The notes under the pieces were generated by a model. That model did no database searches, had not been told where the DNA came from, and saw only the letters and a program-made list of their open reading frames with translations. The position numbers and the translations under genes are program-made. From Bacteroidales bacterium (GTDB lineage: Bacteria > Bacteroidota > Bacteroidia > Bacteroidales > Muribaculaceae), in NCBI GenBank assembly GCA_004554255.1, contig SFNC01000119.1, forward strand, positions 1-5,660: a DNA stretch of 5,660 nt, read 5' to 3'. Position 1 is the stretch's first letter, and every line of letters starts with the position of its first letter. This document shows positions 1 to 5,526 of the stretch, in pieces.

Positions 1-15
1 TGTCGCTGTTACCAT
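1..15 (-). CDS. Possible 5' end of a leftward gene (partial, unidentified)
   Basis: On the minus strand an ATG at 15-13 opens a frame, M-V-T-A-T, that runs off the left edge. A good Bacteroides-type promoter lies about 22 bases upstream on the same strand (-7 box 44-37), which would give a leader of roughly 15-20 bases. Promoter position and the start codon are the only support; five codons cannot show coding potential or identity. The true start could lie further left, or the transcript could be an RNA gene. Confidence 0.3.
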
Positions 16-36
16 GTTTGGTGGCGTTAACGGGTG

Positions 37-68
37 CAAAGGTATGGACTTTTTTTGAAATGCGCAAG
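37..68 (-). promoter_or_regulatory. Leftward Bacteroides-type promoter (-33/-7)
   Basis: Read on the minus strand, TACCTTTG at 44-37 is a perfect match to the Bacteroidetes -7 consensus TAnnTTTG. CTTG at 68-65 matches three of four bases of the -33 element TTTG, with a spacing of 20 bases, inside the accepted 19-21 range. It points left, away from the DUF6377 gene, and would start RNA at about 30-34. The extended sequence TGCAAAGGTA followed by GACTTTTT on the plus strand recurs in front of the SPOR gene at the other end of the window. Confidence 0.6.
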
Positions 69-130
69 TGTTTCGGGGATTTTTTTTGAAAAATCAGTAA
101 AAAAATGGGTAAATGGGGTGTGTTTCGGGG
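68..130. repeat. Direct repeat GTGTTTCGGGG plus tandem AAATGGGK
   Basis: The 11-mer GTGTTTCGGGG occurs exactly at 68-78 and 120-130, 52 bases apart, and each copy is followed by a run of T (after one A in the first copy). Between them lie two abutting octamers, AAATGGGT at 103-110 and AAATGGGG at 111-118. The first copy touches the -33 element of the leftward promoter, so the repeats could be a regulator binding site; this is inference. They may equally be chance in a low-complexity, T- and G-rich spacer. Confidence 0.45.
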
Positions 131-190
131 TTTTTATGTAATTTTACGGTCTGAAAACTGTATTATCATTTCTATCCGAGTTATATTTAT

Positions 191-1804
191 ATGAGGTGTA
201 TGGTCTGTATTCGCGTTGTAGTCTGTGCTGTTGTTGCGGCGTTGGTTGCTTTTGTGTGTCCGTGTGTGGCTTTTGGTGCGGTGGAGATTACTACGCAGGA
301 TGTGGATACGCTTGTTTCGCGCGTTGATAAGCTTTTGGCCGACCGTGAGAATCTTATGGCGACACGCAGGGCGCTGATAGGTTCGCTTACGCAGACGGCA
401 AGGGATAAGTATACTGTTGATGCCATGCGTACGGTATCTCGTGCTTATATCGGATATAATACGGATTCGGCGATTGTCTATGCGCACAGGGCCATTCTGC
501 TTGCGGAGGCTGATAGCGGGGATGTTGCCGTTCTTAAGGCGGAGATGGCGTCCATGTTGCCGATGGTGGGCCAGGTGACGCGCGCCGAGCGTTTTTTTGC
601 GTCGGCAGATACGTCTTCGATGTCCACAGAGCAACTGATGGATTATTATGTGGCAGGCATTTTCCTTTATCATAATATGTCGCAGTTGTATTTCCGCTAT
701 CCGGGCGAGGAGGAGCGGTATCGCGACATGCGGTCGTATTATCGTTCCCGGATTCTTGCAACGGCACCTGAGGAGATGCGGGACAGTCCCATGTTCCGCC
801 TTACGCTTGGCGGCGAGAGTCTGGAGCGCGGGGACCTTGACCGGGCCGAGATGTTGCTTGAGGATGTTGCCGAGATGGTGGAGCCGGGGTCTGTCCTGGC
901 GTCTCGGGCGGCGGTTCTGCTTGCCGATATTATGAAGCAGCGCGGCGATCGCACGTCATATATCTACTATCTCCTTAGGGCTTCGACCAATGATCTGATC
1001 GCGGGAAACACCGAGGTGCCCACGCTGTTTGTCGTGGGCAAGGAGATGCTGGCTGACGGGCGTGCGGATATTGCATCGCGTTATTTTAAGGCCGCGGTGT
1101 ATGATGATTCGCAGGCGCATGATGTGCTGAGTCTTATGACTTCCGGGCGTTATGTGCCGTCTGTGGTGCAGAGTTACGAGGAAAATATTTCGTCGCTGAA
1201 GGCTGTCGTAGGCTGGATTTTTGTGGCTGTGATTGTGCTGGTGGCATTGTTGGTCGCGGTTTTTGTCGCGGCGCGGCGCTATAAGGTGTCTCGCGATCGG
1301 ACCAAGTTGTCACTTGACGCGATAATGGGTAAGCGCGATGTGGATTTGGTGCGGTTTATAGAATTATGTACGGCCTCGGTCTCAAAGATGTCGCAGTTCG
1401 CACGTAGCGTAGAGAGCAAAATCCGAAACGGAAAGGCTGATGAAGTGGCCCGGCTGATACGTAGCAATAAGTTTGCAACGGAGCAGACCAACGATTTCTT
1501 TAAGGTTTTTGACAAGGCATTTCTGCATTTGTACCCCGACTTTCTGGCATCGGTGAATGCGCTGATGCTTCCTGAGCATCAGATAGTGCTTGACGGTGAG
1601 CAGGAAATGAACAATGATCTGCGTATTCTGGCGTTTATGCGTCTTGGCATATATGATACCGGGCAGATAGCGCAGATGATGGGCTACTCCGTGAATACGG
1701 TGTATGCTTACCGTACGCGACTGAGAAACCGGTCGAAAAACAAGGAGACATTCGAGGAGGATATCCGCACCATCCCTATGGGTGGTGGCGAGACGGCGTC
1801 TTGA
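191..1804 (+). CDS. DUF6377-family membrane-anchored regulator with C-terminal helix-turn-helix
   Basis: This protein fits the Bacteroidetes DUF6377 family of presumed membrane-bound transcription regulators; no ligand or target is known. Residues 1-30 are a signal peptide (hydrophobic 8-28, likely cleaved near AFGA). Residues 31-335 are helical and resemble degenerate TPR repeats, likely periplasmic. A membrane span covers about 338-361, followed by the basic stretch ARRYKVSRDR. The rest is cytoplasmic and carries the family pattern FFKVFDKAFLHLYPDF (436-451), then a probable DNA-binding helix-turn-helix at 484-512 (RLGIYDTGQIAQMMGYSVNTV and on), similar to LuxR-type recognition regions. The start at 191 puts the ATG nine bases ahead of a second in-frame ATG at 200; either leaves the signal peptide. 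No strong promoter was seen upstream: TAATTTTA at 139-146 is one base off the -7 consensus but lacks a -33 partner. The gene stands alone and converges with Maf, nine bases away. Confidence 0.9.
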   Translation: MRCMVCIRVVVCAVVAALVAFVCPCVAFGAVEITTQDVDTLVSRVDKLLADRENLMATRRALIGSLTQTARDKYTVDAMRTVSRAYIGYNTDSAIVYAHRAILLAEADSGDVAVLKAEMASMLPMVGQVTRAERFFASADTSSMSTEQLMDYYVAGIFLYHNMSQLYFRYPGEEERYRDMRSYYRSRILATAPEEMRDSPMFRLTLGGESLERGDLDRAEMLLEDVAEMVEPGSVLASRAAVLLADIMKQRGDRTSYIYYLLRASTNDLIAGNTEVPTLFVVGKEMLADGRADIASRYFKAAVYDDSQAHDVLSLMTSGRYVPSVVQSYEENISSLKAVVGWIFVAVIVLVALLVAVFVAARRYKVSRDRTKLSLDAIMGKRDVDLVRFIELCTASVSKMSQFARSVESKIRNGKADEVARLIRSNKFATEQTNDFFKVFDKAFLHLYPDFLASVNALMLPEHQIVLDGEQEMNNDLRILAFMRLGIYDTGQIAQMMGYSVNTVYAYRTRLRNRSKNKETFEEDIRTIPMGGGETAS

Positions 1805-1807
1805 GGA

Positions 1808-1838
1808 CGAGCTTTAAATTGTGAGATTTTTCAGCTCG
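1808..1838. terminator. Candidate hairpin between convergent genes
   Basis: CGAGCT at 1808-1813 pairs with AGCTCG at 1833-1838, and inside it AAAT (1816-1819) pairs with ATTT (1826-1829) around a six-base loop. The hairpin covers the stop codon of Maf (1816-1814) and begins four bases after the stop of the DUF6377 gene, a place where both transcripts should end. Neither side is followed by a T tract, so it is not a classical intrinsic terminator; it may only protect 3' ends or be chance. Confidence 0.3.
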
Positions 1839-2416
1839 CGGTACAGGTGGTGCAGCGGCAGTCCCATCACGTTGTAAAAGTCGCCTTCTATGCCTGAAAT
1901 GCCAATGGCGCCAATCCATTCCTGTATGCCGTATGCTCCGGCTTTGTCCATGGGGCTGAAGATGGTGATATAATCTTCGATTTCGCTGTCGGAAAGGGCT
2001 GAAAAATGGACGGTTGTAGTTTCGCTGAATGATATGGATCTTGTGGTGGTGCGTAGCGTCACACCGGTAACCACTGTATGTGCCCGGCCACTAAGGGCTG
2101 AGAGCATCCGGCGTGCATCGTCGGCATCTTTAGGCTTTTCCAGAATTTTGTCATCGCATATCACCACGGTGTCGGCGGTTATCAGAACCATACTGTCGCC
2201 TATGTAGTCAGCGTATGCGTCTGCCTTAATTCGTGACAGAAATACAGGTACATCCGGGGCTTTGATGTCATTGGGATGCGACTCGTCCACATTGCGGCTC
2301 TCGGCAATGGCGAAAGCCGGAGCAATCATCTGCAGAAGTTCGCGGCGTCTCGGCGATGCGGATGCCAGAACAATCTTAAGGCGGGTTGGGGCCGGTGGTA
2401 GAATATTCATCACCAT
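1814..2416 (-). CDS. maf: Maf nucleotide pyrophosphatase (dTTP/UTP type)
   Basis: Maf proteins hydrolyse nucleoside triphosphates, including non-canonical and modified ones, to monophosphate and pyrophosphate, cleaning the cytoplasmic pool; they are also linked to arrest of septation. At 200 residues the length is typical. All family motifs are present: ASASPRRRELL (18-28), SRIKA (61-65), the catalytic Asp in ITADTVV (D82), LEKPKD (92-97), GRAHTVVTGV (110-119), DKAGAYGIQ (157-165) and IEGDFYNVMGLP (176-187). The KAGAYGIQ form with its Gln (Q165) is that of the YhdE subfamily acting on dTTP and UTP, rather than the YceF subfamily acting on m7GTP. The gene is last in the four-gene leftward unit. 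The ATG at 2416 overlaps the upstream gene by seven bases. A second ATG two codons on (2410-2408) shares one base with the upstream stop (TGATG), a classic coupling arrangement, so it is an equally good start. Confidence 0.96.
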   Translation of the reverse strand: MVMNILPPAPTRLKIVLASASPRRRELLQMIAPAFAIAESRNVDESHPNDIKAPDVPVFLSRIKADAYADYIGDSMVLITADTVVICDDKILEKPKDADDARRMLSALSGRAHTVVTGVTLRTTTRSISFSETTTVHFSALSDSEIEDYITIFSPMDKAGAYGIQEWIGAIGISGIEGDFYNVMGLPLHHLYRELKNLTI

Positions 2417-2934
2417 CCGAAAGCTTTAGTGTCCTGCATCCATTTTCCCTGAGCGCGCAGAATCTGTTCCAAGAGTTCGCGGGCCACGCCGTATCCACCC
2501 ATCGCGGATGTGATGTATCCGGCAGCCTGTTTCACCTCTACCGCAGCATCAGCGGGAGCCACGGGCAGACCCACAACCTGCATGGGTGGGATGTCGGGTA
2601 TATCGTCGCCACAGTATGCCACATCCTGCGGATTCAGGCCATTTTCCTGCATCCATTTCTGTAGTATGGGAAGCTTGTGCGCGGCGCTGAGGTAAATGTC
2701 CGTTATGCCGAGGGCTCCGTAGCGGGTGCGTAGCGATTCGGTGTTGGCGCCTGAGATAATTGCGATTTTAAGTCCGCACTTTACGGCGAACTGCAGTGCG
2801 TAGCCGTCTTTGAGATTGGCCATGCGCATGGGCACGCCGTTCTCGTTCATGGGGATGAGGGTGGGGGACAGCACACCGTCCACATCGAAGGCTATGGCAC
2901 GGATATTGGTGAGCGGATGGTTTATTTTTGACAT
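2410..2934 (-). CDS. KdsC-family HAD phosphatase (likely Kdo-8-phosphate phosphatase)
   Basis: KdsC removes phosphate from 3-deoxy-D-manno-octulosonate 8-phosphate, giving the Kdo sugar of lipopolysaccharide; it works in the cytoplasm as a tetramer without a cap domain. The 174 residues align along their length with E. coli KdsC as remembered. Motif I is FDVDGVLS (nucleophile D17, acid/base D19), motif II is IISG (S61), motif III is K87 in AAHKLPI, motif IV is YCGDDIPD (D110, D111), and the conserved KDGYAL lies at 42-47. The C-terminal substrate motif reads GGYGVARE (146-153) where E. coli has GGRGAVRE, so a related nine-carbon sugar phosphate is possible and no symbol is given. The start at 2934 overlaps the preceding gene by 13 bases. 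An in-frame later ATG would cut motif I, which supports this start. Family assignment is firm, exact substrate less so. Confidence 0.9.
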   Translation of the reverse strand: MSKINHPLTNIRAIAFDVDGVLSPTLIPMNENGVPMRMANLKDGYALQFAVKCGLKIAIISGANTESLRTRYGALGITDIYLSAAHKLPILQKWMQENGLNPQDVAYCGDDIPDIPPMQVVGLPVAPADAAVEVKQAAGYITSAMGGYGVARELLEQILRAQGKWMQDTKAFGW

Positions 2935-3713
2935 TGTCTTGCGATTATCAGATTGGTGAGCCCGGAATATAATTCTTTAAGCCGGGGATCTGTTAATTTT
3001 GCCAAGTGGCTGTTTATGGTATGTTGGTCGTTGCGCTTGGCCGGGCCTGTCTGTGCGTTGTCCGGCCCCATGAGCACAGCCTTGCTGAGAGTCTCTTCCA
3101 GCAGTGGATGTAGAATGTCCAGCCCGAGGCCGGTCTCGGCAAGGATGTCGTCGGCGACGCCCCACAGCGCATTGGCGAAATTGGACGCGAATACGGCGGC
3201 AATGTGTAATTTGCCGCGGAGGCTGCTGTCGGCATAAATGACGCGTGTAGAGATGCGAGCGGCCGGTCCGTACAGCGCTTTAGCAGTTTCTTCGTCGTTG
3301 CCCTCAATGAAAAACGGCACGTTTGCGAGGTCTAATGCCCGGTCTTTCGAGAAAGTCTGCAGAGGATAGAAGCTGCCGTAGCCCTTACAGCTTACAGTAG
3401 CAAGGATATCAATGGGTACAGTCCCGGATGTGTGTGCCACCATACCGTTTACAGGCGGCATGGATGAGGCGATATCGGCTATGGCATCATCGCTGACAGC
3501 GATAAGGTACAGGTCGGCATAGCGTGGGATGGCGGATATTTCGTCTGTGGCTACGGCACTTTTTAGTCCGGCCGCGATGCGTGAGGCATTTTCGATATTG
3601 CGCGACCAGACGGTGTCAATGGCTATTCCCGCAGTATTTTCAAGTGCGGATGCCAGGTGTGTGGCGACGTTGCCGGCGCCGATAATGACGGCTCTTTTCA
3701 GAGTTCCTTCCAT
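2922..3713 (-). CDS. DUF2520 protein with N-terminal Rossmann NAD(P)-binding fold
   Basis: This 263-residue protein belongs to the Rossmann-like plus DUF2520 family, related in fold to F420-dependent NADP reductases, ketopantoate reductase and pyrroline-5-carboxylate reductase. Its reaction is not known. The nucleotide-binding glycine motif is VIIGAGNVATHLA (9-21), followed by the usual strand-end motif LIAVSDDAI (70-78) and HTSG (94-97). The second, helical domain has the family hallmarks FYPLQTFSKD (115-124), LHIAAVFASNFANAL (169-183), LHPLLEETLSKA (201-212) and TGPAKRNDQHTINSHL (222-237). The conserved His, Asn, Lys and Arg residues in these motifs suggest an active site at the domain interface. 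It starts 16 bases inside the end of the nitroreductase and ends 13 bases inside the KdsC-type gene, so it is translationally coupled on both sides. That arrangement hints at a role in envelope or cofactor metabolism, which is inference. Confidence 0.93.
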   Translation of the reverse strand: MEGTLKRAVIIGAGNVATHLASALENTAGIAIDTVWSRNIENASRIAAGLKSAVATDEISAIPRYADLYLIAVSDDAIADIASSMPPVNGMVAHTSGTVPIDILATVSCKGYGSFYPLQTFSKDRALDLANVPFFIEGNDEETAKALYGPAARISTRVIYADSSLRGKLHIAAVFASNFANALWGVADDILAETGLGLDILHPLLEETLSKAVLMGPDNAQTGPAKRNDQHTINSHLAKLTDPRLKELYSGLTNLIIARQCQK

Positions 3714-4273
3714 TCCTCAACGTGTACTTTCTCCCATTTTAGCTTATCGGGGTCCACTGGGCGGCGGGTCTCGGCGGAGTAGCCGAAAGTCATTACGCAT
3801 TCCACCATAATTGACGGCGGAATGTTAAGAATATGACGGATAGTGTCCTCGGACGATTCGCCGTCTGCGTTATCGCGGTTTCGTACCTGCACCCAGCAAG
3901 AGCCGATTCCTAATACTGCGGCCTGAATCTGCATCATCTCCGCTGCAATAGCGCAATCTTCCAGCACCATGTCGGACAGGGTGGGGTCTGCGCAGACGGC
4001 AATTGCAAACGCGCAAGTCTTCAGCGCGTGAGCACCGGCGGGCTTGCACTGCGCCATTGCCGCGAGTTTATCCTTGTCTTCAACAATGACAAACTGCCAC
4101 GGGCGCACGCTCTTGCTTGACGGTGCGAGCAGAGCGGATTCAAGTATGCTTTTTACATCGTCCGGGCTGACAGCACGGTCGGTATAGCGGCGAATGCTGT
4201 GGCGGGCCAGAAGCAGGTTGCGGAAAGATTCGGGATCAATATTTATAGCGTTGTTGTTAGGTTCCTGTTCCAT
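3698..4273 (-). CDS. Nitroreductase-family FMN oxidoreductase
   Basis: Nitroreductase-fold enzymes bind FMN as homodimers and use NAD(P)H to reduce nitro compounds, quinones or flavins; the natural substrate here is unknown. With the start chosen the protein has 191 residues. Family motifs are RHSIRRYTDRAVSPDDV (24-40), whose Arg residues contact FMN phosphate, then ALLAPSSKSVRPWQFVIVED (47-66), the core helix EDCAIAAEMMQIQAAVLGIG (105-124) followed by SCWVQ, and MTFGYSAETRRP (161-172) near the C-terminus. The frame also has an ATG at 4324, adding 17 residues (beginning MPVPCINIPNN). I prefer the ATG at 4273 because the extra residues lie outside the fold and the A/T-rich stretch just upstream looks like a Bacteroidetes translation start region. 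The gene begins the overlapping four-gene unit; a likely terminator lies between it and the SPOR gene, but I found no convincing promoter in 4274-4331. Confidence 0.92.
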   Translation of the reverse strand: MEQEPNNNAINIDPESFRNLLLARHSIRRYTDRAVSPDDVKSILESALLAPSSKSVRPWQFVIVEDKDKLAAMAQCKPAGAHALKTCAFAIAVCADPTLSDMVLEDCAIAAEMMQIQAAVLGIGSCWVQVRNRDNADGESSEDTIRHILNIPPSIMVECVMTFGYSAETRRPVDPDKLKWEKVHVEEWKEL

Positions 4274-4331
4274 GTATACAAATAGGTTTATGTTATTGGG
4301 AATATTGATGCAGGGAACGGGCAAAGTCGCG

Positions 4332-4356
4332 AAAAAGCCGCGATGTTATCTGCGGC
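4332..4356 (-). terminator. Possible intrinsic terminator at the end of the SPOR gene
   Basis: Read on the minus strand, GCCGC (4356-4352) and GCGGC (4341-4337) form a five-pair GC-rich stem with a ten-base loop, followed at once by five T (4336-4332). The loop contains the TAA stop codon of the SPOR gene (4348-4346). It could reduce read-through into the nitroreductase. The stem is short and the T run minimal; the neighbouring TCGCG/CGCGA arms at 4327-4331 and 4339-4343 could form a competing hairpin. Confidence 0.4.
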
Positions 4357-5413
4357 AGATCCATGCGGCGTCGAAGACGCTGTTGAGGCCGTTGTTCAGC
4401 TGGGCCCGTGCGGATGCTTCGTCTTTGCCCGATGCGGCATATATATGGTATCGTTTGCCTTGGTGCAGAATGCCCAGGGTTCCACGGTATTTGTAGCGTA
4501 CTTCGCCGATGAATTGTTTTGCGGCGCGTTCTGTTGCAAAAGAAGCGATAACAACACAGAAACTGTCGGACGTGTTTATGCTGAATCCGGGCTCGGTTCC
4601 CGGGATTATCTGGATGTCGGCGTTTTCAACATTGTCAATGGCGAATGCTGTATCGTCCGCATTGTCAATGACGAACCCCTGTTCAATATGTTCGCGTTGC
4701 CAGGCATTACGGGCTGCGGTGTCAACCTCAACCGGTTTTATGTCATTGACGCAAAGGTTCAGTACCGGAATCTCAGCCGATGGAACATACGCGGCATGCG
4801 GCGCCGAAACGGGCGGGAGTGCAGTGGACGCGTAGTTGGCATTGTCTACTGAAATGGGGGTGGAGGCCACAACGGCAATTGCGACAACAGCAGCGGCGGC
4901 GGCAACGCCTTTTGCCGCCCGTGTCCATCTTGCGCGGGGCGTGGCAATTATAGCTCCGCCCGTTTTATCCTCGTCTCTTGTAATCTCGCGGCCGATAGGC
5001 GTGGCGGCAACTGCCGGCAGCCAGGAAGCGAGGGGCGTAAGTGCGTCAGTATCAAACGGTTCAAAGAGTGTAGTGTCGTCTTTGCTGTTGTGTATAAGGG
5101 TTCCGATACGCCCTAAGGAGAGCTGGCCGTGAGTGTGCAACTGTGCAATCATGGCATCAATGTCATCGTTGACAATACGTGCTGCCATGCTGTGCGGGAT
5201 GGCTTTGGCTCTCGCTACGGATTGCTCCAACAGACCGTCGCTTACCTTTAGCTGTGCATTGAAGGTATAGTTGCGGCAGGGAGCGAGGATGTGTCTGCCA
5301 TCATCGCTGATGCGTGCAGTGATATCGTGCGCCAGAACAGCGCCGATACGAGGTATCACCACGCAATTGTGCATGGTGAGCAGCCATTCGATATGTCGCA
5401 CGGTTAAATTCAT
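4346..5413 (-). CDS. HU-CCDC81 and SPOR domain membrane protein
   Basis: This 355-residue protein joins a HU/IHF-like DNA-binding fold to a peptidoglycan-binding SPOR domain. Residues 1 to about 135 match the HU-CCDC81 module of Bacteroidetes: HIEWLLTMHNCVVIPRIGAVL (7-27), a two-HU-unit arrangement with LSLGRIGTL (98-106) at the end of the second unit. The basic stretch ARWTRAAKG (161-169) precedes one membrane span rich in Ala and Val (about 167-184), so the HU part should be cytoplasmic and the rest periplasmic. A linker of about 95 residues, acidic in its second half, leads to SPOR at 283-355 (SFCVVIASFATERAAKQFI to the end). SPOR domains bind glycan strands stripped of stem peptides at the division septum. 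A role linking nucleoid and septum follows from the architecture but is inference. The start is firm because the HU motif begins at residue 7. A promoter box lies only five bases upstream of the ATG. Confidence 0.93.
   Translation of the reverse strand: MNLTVRHIEWLLTMHNCVVIPRIGAVLAHDITARISDDGRHILAPCRNYTFNAQLKVSDGLLEQSVARAKAIPHSMAARIVNDDIDAMIAQLHTHGQLSLGRIGTLIHNSKDDTTLFEPFDTDALTPLASWLPAVAATPIGREITRDEDKTGGAIIATPRARWTRAAKGVAAAAAVVAIAVVASTPISVDNANYASTALPPVSAPHAAYVPSAEIPVLNLCVNDIKPVEVDTAARNAWQREHIEQGFVIDNADDTAFAIDNVENADIQIIPGTEPGFSINTSDSFCVVIASFATERAAKQFIGEVRYKYRGTLGILHQGKRYHIYAASGKDEASARAQLNNGLNSVFDAAWICRR
4630..4670 (-). repeat. Short internal repeat in the SPOR gene linker
   Basis: CATTGTCAATG occurs exactly at 4630-4640 and 4660-4670 on the plus strand, 30 bases apart and in the same frame, with further similarity around both copies. 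It encodes a degenerate ten-residue repeat, roughly VIDNADDTAF followed by AIDNVENADI (residues 248-267), in the acidic periplasmic linker. A small in-frame duplication is the simplest origin. Confidence 0.55.
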
Positions 5414-5418
5414 CTCTG

Positions 5419-5426
5419 CAAAGGTA
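5419..5426 (-). promoter_or_regulatory. -7 box of the SPOR gene promoter, five bases from the ATG
   Basis: On the minus strand TACCTTTG (5426-5419) matches the Bacteroidetes -7 consensus TAnnTTTG exactly. Only five bases (5418-5414) separate it from the ATG at 5413. RNA from such a box normally starts a few bases downstream, so the message would begin at or next to the start codon. The -33 element is weak: TGTT at 5448-5445 gives a spacing of 18, slightly short. The surrounding TGCAAAGGTA plus GACTTTTT is shared with the leftward promoter at 37-44. Confidence 0.55.
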
Positions 5427-5476
5427 CGACTTTTTCTTTACGAAAACACCATAAAAGGAGTATAATTTTTAACGAA

Positions 5477-5510
5477 TATTCAACAATTGATGTTGAAAAA
5501 GTGTTGATAA
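5477..5510. promoter_or_regulatory. Cluster of DnaA-box-like nonamers
   Basis: Three related nonamers lie in 34 bases: TATTCAACA (5477-5485, plus), TTTTCAACA (5499-5491, minus) and TTATCAACA (5510-5502, minus). The last differs at one base from the DnaA box TTATCCACA; the others differ more. The two minus-strand copies are in tandem, 11 bases apart, one helical turn. The first two form an inverted repeat with seven-base arms (TTCAACA/TGTTGAA) around five bases. DnaA binding is inference; another dimeric regulator would fit as well. Confidence 0.4.
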
Positions 5511-5526
5511 CTCCACCTCGCAATGT

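Noticed and set aside
139..146. TAATTTTA as a -7 box for the DUF6377 gene
   Set aside because: One mismatch to TAnnTTTG and no TTTG-like -33 element at 19-21 bases; too weak to list as a promoter.
134..673. Long open frame of 179 codons on the minus strand opposite the DUF6377 gene
   Set aside because: It is very rich in Arg, His, Asn and Thr without recognisable motifs, and lies fully opposite a well-supported gene; it is a shadow of that gene's codon use.
4274..4324. N-terminal extension of the nitroreductase from the ATG at 4324
   Set aside because: The 17 added residues lie outside the fold and overlap an A/T-rich stretch typical of a start region; kept only as an alternative start.
4343..4852. 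Open frame of 169 codons on the plus strand opposite the SPOR gene
   Set aside because: It mirrors the low-complexity linker and SPOR region in antisense, has no family features, and conflicts with the HU-SPOR protein.
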